Shown: positions 7,104 through 16,614, numbered from the stretch's first letter. The stretch is DNA of 43,619 nt from Chlorobiaceae bacterium (GCA_013334525.1 JAAXXK010000019.1:1-43619); one strand, 5' to 3'. The notes: a model not told the origin generated them from the sequence alone. Numbers and translations: made by a program.

Positions 7104-8162
7104 TCAGTTGGCGGAGGTCGAGAGATCTGTTTTGAGGTTGCGGCGCTTGTTCCGGAGGGGTTTGCCGGAGAGTCGGCCAAGCTGGAAGCGCAGGATGCCG
7201 AAAAGCTGGGGGAGCACCACGATGGAGCAGTGCCATGCATATCGTTTGGCTTCAGCTTTGTTGAGGTTGTTGCCGCTCATGAACTTGCCGACTTTCAGGA
7301 GGCGGGGGGTGAGCATTACCGTCAGGCCCGCAAGGGGCAGGAGCGCGGCAAATATCCTGACGCCTGCCGATGGAGCCAGCCCGAGGAGCAGGAGTGAGAG
7401 CAGAAGGGAACCGAGAAAAGCGCCTCCCTTGACGACGATCTTGATGAGGTCAAAACGCCAGAATTGGCTTCCTGCCCTGGCTTCGAGGGCCCTGACGGCG
7501 GCATACCCATAGCCGGAGCGAAATGCCCTCCGCAGATACTGTTTGACGGTGGTCATGGCAAGGTCGTGCATCGTCATCGGAGCATCGAGGCGGACGATGT
7601 TCCAGCCAGCCCTGATAATTCTCCTGCTCAGCTCCGGGTCTTCCCCCCCGACGAGCGTTTCGTTGTATCCTCCTGTTTTCTCAAGAGCAGACCTCCTGAC
7701 AAGCACGTCTCCGCCGAAGCACTCTGAAGGGCCGGCAGGTCCGTTCCATTCGATATTGCCTATCCAGTTATAGACGGTGCTTTCGGGATGCATCTCGTTT
7801 CGCATGCCAAGGCTCGCTCCGAGCTTCTGGTCGGCCATTGCCGCCACAGCCTTTGAAAGCCATGCCGCATCGAGCACCGTGTCCGAATCGAGGAACTGGA
7901 CCAGCGGGGCGCGACCGTTTCGCCACCCGGCGTTTCTCTGCATGCCGGGCGTCGGATACTCCGGGTTCAGGGCGACGACGGCCACGCCGCCATAGCGCCG
8001 GGCGATCTCGATGCTGCTGTCGGTAGATCCACCGTCCACATAGCAGATATGGAGCTTTTCCAGGGGGTAGTCGCACTTTTGGATCGAATCGATGCAGCGG
8101 CCAAGGGTTTTGGCCGAGTTGACCCCTATGAGGATACAGTCGATATCGGGCAGATTCATCAT
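7104..8162 (-). CDS. Family 2 glycosyltransferase, membrane-anchored
   Basis: A 352-residue inverting GT-A glycosyltransferase, last gene of the operon. The nucleotide-binding N-terminus (DCILIGVNSAKTLGRCIDSI), DGGSTDSS and the metal-binding DSD (in QFLDSDTVLD) are clear, followed by GGEDPELSRRI, the usual acceptor-side acidic motif. Two hydrophobic segments (~245-290) anchor it to the inner membrane; the tail is basic. The donor and acceptor sugars cannot be read from sequence. It starts 22 bp after the radical SAM gene's stop. The start could also be the second Met; both are in frame. Confidence 0.88.
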   Translation of the reverse strand: MMNLPDIDCILIGVNSAKTLGRCIDSIQKCDYPLEKLHICYVDGGSTDSSIEIARRYGGVAVVALNPEYPTPGMQRNAGWRNGRAPLVQFLDSDTVLDAAWLSKAVAAMADQKLGASLGMRNEMHPESTVYNWIGNIEWNGPAGPSECFGGDVLVRRSALEKTGGYNETLVGGEDPELSRRIIRAGWNIVRLDAPMTMHDLAMTTVKQYLRRAFRSGYGYAAVRALEARAGSQFWRFDLIKIVVKGGAFLGSLLLSLLLLGLAPSAGVRIFAALLPLAGLTVMLTPRLLKVGKFMSGNNLNKAEAKRYAWHCSIVVLPQLFGILRFQLGRLSGKPLRNKRRNLKTDLSTSAN

Positions 8163-8184
8163 CCTTTCAGGATTGAAGGTTGTC

Positions 8185-9303
8185 TCAGTTTTCAGATGGG
8201 GTGGCCGAAGTCGGAGGGGCAGCTTTTTTCTGGCGGGTGAGGATGGTGATTGCCTGGTTGACCTTGTTGACCAGCGATTTCTGGGAGAGGCATGTCAAAA
8301 GGCAGAGTTTGTCGCATTCGATGGTGGCTTTTCGGATTTTCTGTGCCTGCTCACCTGTCCAGATCTCCTTTGCCGACTGCCGGGTTGTGTTGCCGATGCC
8401 CGGGAAGTGGAAGCACAGTTTCACCTCGCCGTCCGGCCTGATATAGAACTCCTGCAGGCCTATCCTGCAGGGCATGTTTTCAGGTGAGGCGCTATCTTCA
8501 CGAAAGCTTGCCGTCATCAGGCCGAGAATCTCCTCGCTGTTCATGATCGGTGAGCCTGCCCGCTTCATTCCGATCAGTTTCTGCATCATCCGGTCAAGCT
8601 CCACCCAATCCTTCTCTTCAATCCAGAGCTCGTTGTAGGTTTCGGGGGTCCATCTGCCGAGAGGCTGGAAATTGACGGCCGTTGCGCCGAGCCCGATCGC
8701 CCAATCGACAATTTCGGGCAGGTGCCTGAAGTTCAGCGACATGATGGTCGGCTTGATGATGATCGGAAAGGTGATACCCTGTTTTTCCTGCTCCTGGCGC
8801 AGCAGGGCCATTCCCTCGGTGATCTTGCGGAAAAGGCCGTTCATCCCCCTGACATAGTCATGCACCTCTGCCAGATGCGAATCGCAGGAGATGTTGAGGT
8901 TGAAGGGTCTGGCAGCCACAATGGCCGCGACGTTTTTCGCATTGAGCTGGGCGCCGTTGGTGGTGACGCCGGCAAGGATATCATTTTCACGGCAGAAATG
9001 AAGCAGGTCGATGAACCCCTTTTTTATAAGCGGCTCTCCTCCGCTGAAATTGACCGAGAATTTACCCCTGAACTCTTTTATGCTCAACAGGGTCGTTTTC
9101 CACTGCTCGATCGTCATTTCAGGGATGTATTCGTCCTGTCGCCAGTACTCGCAGTGGCGGCATTTGCAATTGCAGCGCTCGTTGACCAGAGCATGGAACG
9201 TGATCGGTCGGGTGAAATCACGTCCGGTTTTGATATACAAGGCTTCTGCAACGGCGTTTCGCGTATGGCTCAACCCCATTGTTGCCAATTCTGTTACCTT
9301 CAT
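8185..9303 (-). CDS. Radical SAM protein with SPASM-like C-terminus
   Basis: A 372-residue radical SAM enzyme. The cluster motif CxxxCxxC is present in ERCNCKCRHCEYW (~43-52), followed by SGGEPLIKKG for SAM binding. The C-terminal third has several more cysteines (CRIGLQEFYI, KLCFHFPG, CDKLCLLTC), as in SPASM/twitch proteins with auxiliary Fe-S clusters. The family modifies peptides, sugars or lipids by 5'-deoxyadenosyl radical chemistry. No precursor-peptide gene is visible, and the flanking genes encode glycosyltransferases, so a role in modifying a sugar or carrier of the exopolysaccharide is the best guess. Function is otherwise unknown. Confidence 0.85.
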   Translation of the reverse strand: MKVTELATMGLSHTRNAVAEALYIKTGRDFTRPITFHALVNERCNCKCRHCEYWRQDEYIPEMTIEQWKTTLLSIKEFRGKFSVNFSGGEPLIKKGFIDLLHFCRENDILAGVTTNGAQLNAKNVAAIVAARPFNLNISCDSHLAEVHDYVRGMNGLFRKITEGMALLRQEQEKQGITFPIIIKPTIMSLNFRHLPEIVDWAIGLGATAVNFQPLGRWTPETYNELWIEEKDWVELDRMMQKLIGMKRAGSPIMNSEEILGLMTASFREDSASPENMPCRIGLQEFYIRPDGEVKLCFHFPGIGNTTRQSAKEIWTGEQAQKIRKATIECDKLCLLTCLSQKSLVNKVNQAITILTRQKKAAPPTSATPSEN

Positions 9304-9367
9304 CAGGAATCTCCGTTATCGTTTTTTTGCAGACCGGATCAATGGTCATGGAAGCACACCAGGGGAT

Positions 9368-10441
9368 TCAGGGGTAAGTGGCTGCAACCAGGTCCATCGT
9401 TTTTTTGAGGGTATCCAGGGGAAGCCTGAAGCCACCTTCGCAAACCTCGCCGACAGTAAACGCATAGTTAAGGTCCATGCAGTCCATTTGACCCTTGAGT
9501 ACGTTGTTAAAGTGGAAAGGGGGGAGGATATTGATCAATGTGCCCCTGTCCGCCATCGGGTAGAACCCGTGGGGGATCTGGCTTCCTTCAACTCCGATCG
9601 CTATGCGTGCACCGCTCGTGTTTTCAACGATCTCCCTTGCACTTTGTTTCGTTGAGTCGATGATCCTGAATCCTATGGATTGAAGGTAGGCCGCAATCTC
9701 ATCCTCATTGACCAGCAGCCGGCGGTTGCCGTTTGCATCCGGGGTGGAAACTCCCGAGTTGCCACGCAGGAGCAGTACGCCAGGAAAGGTCGGCTTTGGG
9801 CAGATCTCCCTGAATCGCGCCCTGATCTTGTTGTACCTGTCCCGCTTGTAGTCGTTTTGTCCATAATCCTCAAGGATGATGAGTTTGCCGATTCTTCCCC
9901 CGGTAAACGGATCATAATTCAGTTCAAGCATCGAGAGGTACTCTTTCTGATGCCCTGTCAATGGCTCGGTATTTCGTATGGGAGGACCCAATTCACGTGC
10001 AGCCATAAGCAACGGAATTCCATCAGTCATCCAGTGCCCGAAAAACTGAATGTCAGTCAGGCCACAGGCCACAACGGCTGTGTCTTTGTATTCAGGGATC
10101 TGTTTTTCAAGGAATAGATTCTCCTTTTTGATGCTCATCGGAATCTTTGCGGCATTTTTGTAAATGTAGCCGCCATGGAGCACCGCATCTGACAGGCTCC
10201 ATGCCATTGTTGCCGCATGTTCTGTGCGCCCCCCTTTTATCCTGCGCATTTCAAGTTCCAGGCTGGAGGTCGCCGACGACGAGGTGACCTTGTCAAGTGC
10301 TCCCGGAATGTAGAGGGCTGGCCGGGTATTGGTAACGCAGGCCGGGGCGACGACCCATTCCTTGTCACACAGCTCTTTATATGATTTGTTCCCCATCAGC
10401 CGCCAGAGGGAGCGGCAAAGCATCGGTATATTTAAAGACAT
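9368..10441 (-). CDS. Family 61 (DUF563-type) glycosyltransferase
   Basis: A 357-residue protein. The motifs FFGHWMTDGIPLLMAA (~133-148) and GVEGSQIPHGFYPM (~288-301) match the GT61 family (DUF563), which in bacteria occurs in capsule and lipopolysaccharide clusters. The segment LLLRGNSGVS is the usual LYISR-like strand before the C-terminal half. No membrane segment is seen, so a cytoplasmic or peripheral enzyme is likely. It lies 52 bp after the upstream GT2 gene and 64 bp before the radical SAM gene. Its donor sugar is unknown. Confidence 0.8.
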   Translation of the reverse strand: MSLNIPMLCRSLWRLMGNKSYKELCDKEWVVAPACVTNTRPALYIPGALDKVTSSSATSSLELEMRRIKGGRTEHAATMAWSLSDAVLHGGYIYKNAAKIPMSIKKENLFLEKQIPEYKDTAVVACGLTDIQFFGHWMTDGIPLLMAARELGPPIRNTEPLTGHQKEYLSMLELNYDPFTGGRIGKLIILEDYGQNDYKRDRYNKIRARFREICPKPTFPGVLLLRGNSGVSTPDANGNRRLLVNEDEIAAYLQSIGFRIIDSTKQSAREIVENTSGARIAIGVEGSQIPHGFYPMADRGTLINILPPFHFNNVLKGQMDCMDLNYAFTVGEVCEGGFRLPLDTLKKTMDLVAATYP

Positions 10442-10493
10442 ATCTAAAAAGGGATTAATGGTTTTCCTGGCCAGATCGTCCGCTATTTTCCGA

Positions 10494-11678
10494 TCAGCGC
10501 TCTTCCCGCGTCGTCCTTACCCAGGCGGTGCTTTTCTTGCGGATCAGCATTGCGGCGTAGAGCGGTATTTTCCAGAGGATGTAGAGCGGGGCGGCGGCCA
10601 GCACCATCCATGTGGAGAGGGGAGCCTTGCGCTGGATCTGGCCGGAAATGACATAGAGCACGAGGATGATCCACCATGATATGACCGTCAGGAGCCATGG
10701 GCCTTTGAGCAGCAGTATCGATGCGGCAGTGCCCAGCACAAAGAGCATGACGAGCATCGACAGGGGCGGGGTGGCCAGTTCGGCGAGCGCTACCAGGTAG
10801 CGGATGCGGCCGGTTTTCGCAAAGAGCTTCAGGAGCGGCCCGGCCATGTTCCTGACGAGGCTGAACCGCCCGCCCTCCCATCGGCTGCGCTGGCTCGACG
10901 CGTTTTTGCCGGTGGTGACCATTTCGCTGCGGATGACGGCGTCGGGGTTGTAGTGAACGCTGATATCTTCCTGTAGCAGGCGCAGGCTGAACTCCATGTC
11001 TTCGACGATCGAGTGGCACGGCCATCCTGTTCGCTCCAGCAGGCTGGTGCTGAAGGCCATGCCGTTGCCCTTGAGCACGCAGGTGCCCGAGAGGCGGCAG
11101 GAGCCGGCCATTCGCAGGTGGTTGAATACGTTGAATGCCGCATCGATAAGTCCCGGACGCCAACCGGCTTCAGGATTGCTCACTCCGTTATAGGCCTGGA
11201 CGACCAGGCTGCCAGGCTGGCTGAGCGACCCGCTTATTTCGCGCAGGTAGTTCCTGTCGGGGGTGACGTCGGCATCGATGATGGTGATGAGGTCGGTGTC
11301 GCTGTAACGCGCCCTGCACTCCTTGAGGAACCAGTCGAGCGCCTGTCCCTTTCCCCTGCGGACGGTGTCGGTGCGTTCCGCCACGGTGGCGCCTTCGCTC
11401 CTGGCGGCTTCTGCGGTGCGGTCGTTGCAGTTGTCGGCGATCACATGTATTTCAAAGCGGTCGGAGGGATAGTCGCAGGCGAGCACGCTCCTTATGGTAC
11501 GCCTTATACCCTCCTCCTCGTTATGGGCGGGGATGAGCACGCCGATTTTCAGGAAGCGGTTTTCGGCGCTCTTCTCCTTCCTGAACAGGTATGCGGCAAG
11601 GGTGACCGAAAGCAGGTATGCCGCAGGCAGGGAGAGCAGGATGACGAGGCTCTTGATGATCAGTTCGATGGCCGTCAT
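10494..11678 (-). CDS. Processive-type family 2 glycosyltransferase (cellulose-synthase-like)
   Basis: A 394-residue membrane glycosyltransferase. It has an N-terminal transmembrane helix (~8-30), a GT-A domain with PAHNEEEGI, the metal site DAD (TIIDADVTPD), the acidic base in VEDMEF and QRSRW (the QxxRW motif of processive beta-glycosyltransferases), then three to four C-terminal membrane helices (~295-375). These marks resemble poly-N-acetylglucosamine, hyaluronan and cellulose synthases, though many non-processive enzymes also carry QxxRW. It overlaps the upstream GT4 gene by 4 bp, indicating translational coupling. Confidence 0.87.
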   Translation of the reverse strand: MTAIELIIKSLVILLSLPAAYLLSVTLAAYLFRKEKSAENRFLKIGVLIPAHNEEEGIRRTIRSVLACDYPSDRFEIHVIADNCNDRTAEAARSEGATVAERTDTVRRGKGQALDWFLKECRARYSDTDLITIIDADVTPDRNYLREISGSLSQPGSLVVQAYNGVSNPEAGWRPGLIDAAFNVFNHLRMAGSCRLSGTCVLKGNGMAFSTSLLERTGWPCHSIVEDMEFSLRLLQEDISVHYNPDAVIRSEMVTTGKNASSQRSRWEGGRFSLVRNMAGPLLKLFAKTGRIRYLVALAELATPPLSMLVMLFVLGTAASILLLKGPWLLTVISWWIILVLYVISGQIQRKAPLSTWMVLAAAPLYILWKIPLYAAMLIRKKSTAWVRTTREER

Positions 11679-12895
11679 GCAAGGTTCTCCTCGTTGAGGA
11701 AATGGTTGACCATCAGCGCATTGTTACGGTGCTGGTTGTAGAGCCGGTCCACCTTGAGGCGACCGGCTTTTCCAAGAGTGCTTCGCAGCCCAGGAGTGTC
11801 GAGCAGTTTTTTTATCTGACGCGCCAGGTCAGCGGCGTCACCCGGTACGGCAAGGAGTCCGTCCTCCTGGTGCTCGATGAGTTCGGGTATGCCGGTTATA
11901 CGGGTTGAGATGACCGGGATCTCTTTGGCCATGGCCTCCATGAGTACGACAGGAACTCCTTCCGCAAAGCTTGCCAGCACGAATATGTCAGCCCGGTCAT
12001 AGATGTCGCGAACCTTGTCCTGGCCCAGGGCTCCGGTAAAGGTGACGTTACCGGTGAGCCCGGCCGAAGCGCTCCGGGCTTCGAGCGATTTTCTGTCTGG
12101 ACCATCGCCGACCATGGTCAGGTGGAAGGGAACCCCCTCCTTTTTCAGGAGGTCGCAGGCTTCGAGCAGGATATGTTGCCCTTTGGCTGGCACCAGGCGT
12201 CCGACGCAGAGCAACTCTGGGACGCTGTTGCCGGGCTCCGGCCTTGGGGAGTATATCTCCGGGTCGATGCCGCAGCGCACGATATGGAAACGGTGCCAGG
12301 TATCGACTTCGCTGATGCGCATGACCTGGCTGCGGCAATAGTGGCTGATGCAGCGCACAAAAGAGGCCTCCCTCACCTTTTCGGCGAGCATTGCCGAATC
12401 GACGGTATAGAAGATGTCCGGGCCGTGTACCGAGATGCTGTACGAGATGCCGCCGTAGCGTTTCATGAGCATGGCCACGATTGCGGTAGGATTGCCGAAA
12501 TGTTCGTGAATATGGGTGACTCCGTTGCGGTGGGCCCATTGCAGCAGGATACCCGCTTCGGCCAGGTAGGCGACAGCCTTGACCGGGTCTTTAGGTCCCT
12601 TTGTCAGCAGCCGGAGGGCGGATGCGGTCATTTTCAGGTATCCGCCGGGGTTTTTCATGAGGCAGTGCAGATGCGCCCGGAGTATTGAGAGCGGAGCTTG
12701 CGAGAGCACCATGAGGGTGTTTTCCGCCTCCTGCTGTTCGGCGGGGGTCATGATGCCGAGGCCTGCCGGTTTATGGATGGATGCCGTATGCACCGTCATG
12801 CCAGCCTTGCGCAGCGATTCGATCTCCCGGTAGATGAAGGTGTGGGAGATGGCCGGGTACTCGCTGCAGAGATATGCTATTGGATTGCGGTTCAT
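11675..12895 (-). CDS. Family 4 glycosyltransferase
   Basis: A 406-residue retaining GT-B enzyme. The C-terminal nucleotide-sugar domain has LLCVGRLVPAKGQHILLEA, GDGPDRKSLE and the EGVPVVLMEAMAKEIPVI motif (E-x7-E type) typical of GT4. The N-terminal acceptor domain begins IAYLCSEYPAISHTFIYREI, a start often seen in colanic-acid WcaL-like enzymes. It is probably cytoplasmic and peripheral to the membrane. It overlaps the next gene by 4 bp and follows the VanZ-like gene after 69 bp. The sugar donor is not predictable. Confidence 0.9.
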   Translation of the reverse strand: MNRNPIAYLCSEYPAISHTFIYREIESLRKAGMTVHTASIHKPAGLGIMTPAEQQEAENTLMVLSQAPLSILRAHLHCLMKNPGGYLKMTASALRLLTKGPKDPVKAVAYLAEAGILLQWAHRNGVTHIHEHFGNPTAIVAMLMKRYGGISYSISVHGPDIFYTVDSAMLAEKVREASFVRCISHYCRSQVMRISEVDTWHRFHIVRCGIDPEIYSPRPEPGNSVPELLCVGRLVPAKGQHILLEACDLLKKEGVPFHLTMVGDGPDRKSLEARSASAGLTGNVTFTGALGQDKVRDIYDRADIFVLASFAEGVPVVLMEAMAKEIPVISTRITGIPELIEHQEDGLLAVPGDAADLARQIKKLLDTPGLRSTLGKAGRLKVDRLYNQHRNNALMVNHFLNEENLA

Positions 12896-12964
12896 GTCTC
12901 GGGGGTTGGGGAGTGCGGTTAACGGTGAGGTAGCTTCTGTGGCGCAGTCGCCAAACGGATCTGT

Positions 12965-13372
12965 TCAGTTATTTTTACCGGCAGTCGTCGAACAGGCTTT
13001 CTGTTGCTCATAATGGTTATTGAGCCTGATGATGAATCCGACGCCGATGCCGACAAGCGAGCCGATGTTGTTGGCCAGTGCGTTTATGACGTTGAAACCG
13101 TTGCCAGTCATGAGCGTGTAGATGGTTTCAAGGAGGTAGCCGAGAGGCGTAACGGCTAACGAGGCCAGAAAGGCCGTTTTCCTGCAATTGAGCAGCACCA
13201 TGGGTACCAGGGCGAGAAAGGCATAGAGTATGAGGTGCATAATGGTATCCAGAGCCATAATCCGATGGATATAGGGGGGAGTCGGCAGTATGCTTCCTGC
13301 TACAAGCATCAGGAGTATCAATAACCAGTATCGCGTGAGTCTTGTTGAGTTATTCCATTCGTTTTTTATCAT
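12965..13372 (-). CDS. VanZ-like membrane protein
   Basis: A 135-residue protein with about four transmembrane helices (~14-31, 42-62, 66-86, 100-118). The pattern MIHLILYAFLALVPM-like helix (DTIMHLILYAFLALVPM) followed by GYLLETIYTLMTGNGFNVINALANNIGSLVG matches the VanZ family motif region with E and N residues in a polar helix turn. VanZ-like proteins are frequent in exopolysaccharide loci, including exosortase-linked ones, but their role is not established. No exosortase gene is present here. It lies between the GT4 and O-antigen ligase-like genes. Confidence 0.75.
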   Translation of the reverse strand: MIKNEWNNSTRLTRYWLLILLMLVAGSILPTPPYIHRIMALDTIMHLILYAFLALVPMVLLNCRKTAFLASLAVTPLGYLLETIYTLMTGNGFNVINALANNIGSLVGIGVGFIIRLNNHYEQQKACSTTAGKNN

Positions 13373-13428
13373 GCGTTGCTTGTACTTCGTGTAGCGTTTA
13401 CTAAACAGGTGAGCTGTTCTTTATTGGT

Positions 13429-14865
13429 CTAACTGATAAAACGTGACGGTGCCATACAGGGCTCCGTGATAAAGCGTGTCGCCGGAATTCCGGTTGTGGC
13501 TATACCTTTGGCCTCTTCCGCCGAATCTTCGGTTTCCTCCTGGTGGGCACCGAGAGCAAGGCCTGTCAGCCCTCCGCTGAAGAGCATGTAGATCGGGTTG
13601 ATCATTGCATTAAGCAGGTTGTCGATCATGTAGATGGCCAGGAAAATCGCCATTACGGCCGGGACCGCCCGGTTTTTTTCGTTCCAGCGACCCGGCTTGA
13701 AACGAAGGAAAAAGAGGATGACCGGGGTCTGGATGGCGATGATCATGGCCATGAGGCCGAACCTTCCGTTCTGGCCGAGCGTGATGATCCAAAGGCCGTC
13801 GGTCACGCTCAGGTCCTTGCCCCGCTCGTCATAGACCCGGGAGCGCCCGAAGCCACCCCATCCGAAGAAGGTCCCCTGAAGGGCTTTGTTGATGAGCATG
13901 GTTTCGTTGTCGAAGCGGAACTGGAGAGACTGCGCGCGAGTCGGGCTGAACTTTTCAGCGACATATCCGGAAAGGTTCGTCCCATCCCAGATCCCGGTTG
14001 TTCTCGTGTAAACATAAAGAGGGGGGACCAGGAGCATGACCAGCAACAGGACGACAGTTTTCATCCTGTTGGACAGGTAGATGACGCTCAGGCCGATGAG
14101 GAGCAGGATGATGGCCCCTACGGATTTCATCGCGAAGGTTGTCAATATCAGCACAAGGAGGAGATAGCGCGAAGGTACGGAAAGGATCTTTTCGGGCAAC
14201 TCTCCGGTATAATACATCCATGTGCCGAGAAACACCCCGAGCACCATCCACATCGAGGTCATGAGTCCGTGGTCCATGAAGACCATGGGCCGGAACCCTC
14301 CGCCGTCCCTGAGCGTCTGGAGGAAATTGTGCTGGTGGAATCCGTATGTCAGCCGATGCAGCTGCGGGCTCATGATGAGTTCAAACCAGCAGAATGGAAT
14401 GTAGATGACGGCACCGATGAAGATGGCAGTGGCGAGGAGTTTCAAGCCGGCGCCGTCACCGTAATAGACCCTGGCGATGTAGTATGGAACTCCCCAGGTA
14501 ATACTCTGATACATGGTTTGCGACAGGCCGTCGTAGACTCCGAGGTCGTTGAACAGGGATGCAAAAAAGGGCGCGATGCACCAGAGAAGCATGGGAATGT
14601 CGGCTTGGCTGAAATTGAATGCACGAAACCGCTCCCTGTCGAATTTCCAGGCCCAGAACAGAATGACAATGCATGTGGCCGTCATTTTGTTGTATGCGGG
14701 CAATCCCTGCACCTTGAATCCGGCGACGGGAAGGAACATCCACCCCCCGACGAACGCCACGGTCACGGCAAGCCGCGCCTCCAGCTTGCGGAAAAGCAGC
14801 ATGACCAGCGGTATCCACCCGAAAAGGGCGATGGCAACCATGATGTTTCCCTGGCCTTCACCCAT
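13429..14865 (-). CDS. O-antigen ligase / Wzy-polymerase-like membrane protein
   Basis: A 478-residue inner-membrane protein with about eleven hydrophobic helices, a periplasmic loop around 310-350 (FSPTRAQSLQFRFDNETMLINKAL, GWGGFGRSRV) and a hydrophilic C-terminal tail. The loop with R-x-x-x-W/L-x-x-A spacing followed by helix and GxGG resembles the O-antigen ligase/polymerase superfamily (Wzy_C). It probably joins lipid-linked repeat units in the periplasm. It is the only such protein in the operon, which has the matching flippase and export proteins. Ligase versus polymerase cannot be decided from sequence. Confidence 0.75.
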   Translation of the reverse strand: MGEGQGNIMVAIALFGWIPLVMLLFRKLEARLAVTVAFVGGWMFLPVAGFKVQGLPAYNKMTATCIVILFWAWKFDRERFRAFNFSQADIPMLLWCIAPFFASLFNDLGVYDGLSQTMYQSITWGVPYYIARVYYGDGAGLKLLATAIFIGAVIYIPFCWFELIMSPQLHRLTYGFHQHNFLQTLRDGGGFRPMVFMDHGLMTSMWMVLGVFLGTWMYYTGELPEKILSVPSRYLLLVLILTTFAMKSVGAIILLLIGLSVIYLSNRMKTVVLLLVMLLVPPLYVYTRTTGIWDGTNLSGYVAEKFSPTRAQSLQFRFDNETMLINKALQGTFFGWGGFGRSRVYDERGKDLSVTDGLWIITLGQNGRFGLMAMIIAIQTPVILFFLRFKPGRWNEKNRAVPAVMAIFLAIYMIDNLLNAMINPIYMLFSGGLTGLALGAHQEETEDSAEEAKGIATTGIPATRFITEPCMAPSRFIS

Positions 14866-14945
14866 GACGTTTGCAACTGGGTTTCAGTTCAGGCAATACC
14901 GGGAGTTGGTTGGCTCCTGTGCGATTTTCCGGATGTTTCATGAAG

Positions 14946-15461
14946 CTATTTACCCTGTTGAGCCAGGATTTTAGCAGGAATGCCGACGGCCGTGGAGTTT
15001 TCCGGCACATCGTCGATAACGACGGCATTGGCGCCTATGCGGGCATGAGCCCCGATGGTAACACCGCCAAGGATCTTTGCTCCTGCTCCGATATCGACAT
15101 GCCCGACCAGTACCGGCGTGCCCGGGACGCGCCCGCCTGTGCCTATGGTTACCTGTTGAAAAAACAGGCAGTTGGGGCCGATTTCAGCCTCCGGGTGTAC
15201 AACGATGCCGTTCGGGTGGGGCATCAGCAACCCACCACCAATCTTCGAGTTCAGCGGAATGTCCGCTCCGGTGACGGCGCTCCAGAAACGATGCTGGAGT
15301 ACGATGAACGGCGAGGCTATCCCGGCCAATATCCCCCCTTTCGACTTGATGCGCTGGTATGCACGAATAGTTGCCAGCAGATGCTTCGCCGGCTCGTAAC
15401 GGCCAGGGGTATGCAGTTCCCTTTTCCAGTCGGGTTCTTTCGCGGAGATCGTCATGTTCAT
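14946..15461 (-). CDS. Hexapeptide-repeat acyltransferase (serine acetyltransferase-like)
   Basis: A 171-residue left-handed beta-helix protein. Residues ~85-165 carry hexapeptide repeats (IGGGLLMPHPNGIVVHPEAEIG, IGTGGRVPGTPVLVGHVDIGAGAKILGGVTIG, ARIGANAVVIDDVPENSTAVGIPAKI). The His in MPHPNGIVV corresponds to the catalytic His of the CysE family. In this context it is more likely to acetylate a sugar of the exopolysaccharide than serine, since a full-length CysE is encoded at 497-1414. It overlaps the upstream GT4 gene by 4 bp and lies 80 bp before the O-antigen ligase-like gene. Confidence 0.85.
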   Translation of the reverse strand: MNMTISAKEPDWKRELHTPGRYEPAKHLLATIRAYQRIKSKGGILAGIASPFIVLQHRFWSAVTGADIPLNSKIGGGLLMPHPNGIVVHPEAEIGPNCLFFQQVTIGTGGRVPGTPVLVGHVDIGAGAKILGGVTIGAHARIGANAVVIDDVPENSTAVGIPAKILAQQGK

Positions 15462-16603
15462 GGTTGTTTCCAGAGTTCGGGATAGCGCTTCTCAAGCAGC
15501 AAGGCTCTTCGTTCGGCAACGTTTTCCCAGGTGAACTGTAGCGCCCTCTGCCTCGCACGTTGCCCGAGTTCAATCCTTTTCTGCCGATTTTGTGCAAGAT
15601 CCGTCATTGCGGCAGCCCAGGCATCGACATCAAAATCAGGAAGAACGACGCCGTTGACGCCGTCCTGGACGATCGCTCCTCCTCCCATTTCCGTAACGAG
15701 CGGAGGTATTCCGTGGGCCATGGCCTCATAGGTGACCATGGGCCCTCCCTCTTCGAGGCTTGGAAAAACGAATACATCAGCCATTCGGTACACCTGGCCG
15801 ATATCCCTGGTATAAGCAATGTGCTCTATGTTGCCGGCGCCGAGATACTGCTCCATCGCCTTCTCGACATCATGGTAGATGCCTCCGCACAGGATAAGTT
15901 TTCCCTGTATTCCTGCCCGTTTCCACGCTTCAAGCAGCAGCAGGACCCCTTTGCGCATGCAGAGTGTCCCGGTAAAGAGGAATATCGGTTCCGGGTTGTC
16001 CGGTCGGGGATCGGCTATCGATGGAAACCGTTCGGGAGCCCATCCGTAACTGCTCGAAAGCAGTTTTTCTTCCGGCACGCCATTGTCAAGCATCGACTTC
16101 CTGACCATCGGGCTCGGGCAGAAAATTGCATCTGCGAGGGCGAGTTTGCGGTTCTCTTCGTCTATCTGGCTGTCGGTAAAGGTCTCGATCAGCGGCAGCT
16201 TCCAGTGCTCACATGCATTTATAAGGATATTGCGTGAAGTGGCCCGGTGGCAGTTGATCCTTTCCACGATGATTTTTGCCCCCCTGTGAGCGAAGCTTTC
16301 GAAGATCTCAGGCGAAAGAGCTGCCCAGAGGTAGACCGGTGAGCGTGAACCCTCGGTCCTGAAAAACAGCTCTTCGGTTATCTGTTTTGGCTGCTGGGCG
16401 TTTCCGAGTTTGTAAATGAGTTTTTTTCTGATCCCTTTAAGTGCAGGGTTCAGCCATGGGTATGAGATCGCATCGTCGGCGCTTGCTACGGTGAGCGTCG
16501 ACGGACGCCCGGACTGGTTCCAGAACCGGCAAAGGGAGAGTGGAACATGGCTGTTTCCAAGATTAGAGGCATTGTAGCCGAACAAAACCGGTAGATAACT
16601 CAT
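15458..16603 (-). CDS. Family 4 glycosyltransferase
   Basis: A 381-residue GT-B enzyme. The C-terminal donor domain has FLFTGTLCMRKGVLLLLEAW, then FVFPSLEEGGPMVTYEAMAHGIPPLVTEMGG, which is the E-x7-E region of GT4. The N-terminal half has the unusual SSYGWAPERFPSI segment before the linker. It begins 11 bp after the chain-length/BY-kinase-like gene and overlaps the acyltransferase gene by 4 bp, so it is translated as part of the operon. Acceptor and donor are unknown. Confidence 0.9.
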   Translation of the reverse strand: MSYLPVLFGYNASNLGNSHVPLSLCRFWNQSGRPSTLTVASADDAISYPWLNPALKGIRKKLIYKLGNAQQPKQITEELFFRTEGSRSPVYLWAALSPEIFESFAHRGAKIIVERINCHRATSRNILINACEHWKLPLIETFTDSQIDEENRKLALADAIFCPSPMVRKSMLDNGVPEEKLLSSSYGWAPERFPSIADPRPDNPEPIFLFTGTLCMRKGVLLLLEAWKRAGIQGKLILCGGIYHDVEKAMEQYLGAGNIEHIAYTRDIGQVYRMADVFVFPSLEEGGPMVTYEAMAHGIPPLVTEMGGGAIVQDGVNGVVLPDFDVDAWAAAMTDLAQNRQKRIELGQRARQRALQFTWENVAERRALLLEKRYPELWKQP

Positions 16604-16614
16604 TTCAGAGGCCC

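Noticed and set aside
13543-14943. A 466-codon open frame on the + strand opposite the O-antigen ligase-like gene
   Set aside because: It is a mirror of the membrane-protein gene on the other strand, gives a low-complexity charged protein rich in His, Asp and Glu, and has no recognisable domain.
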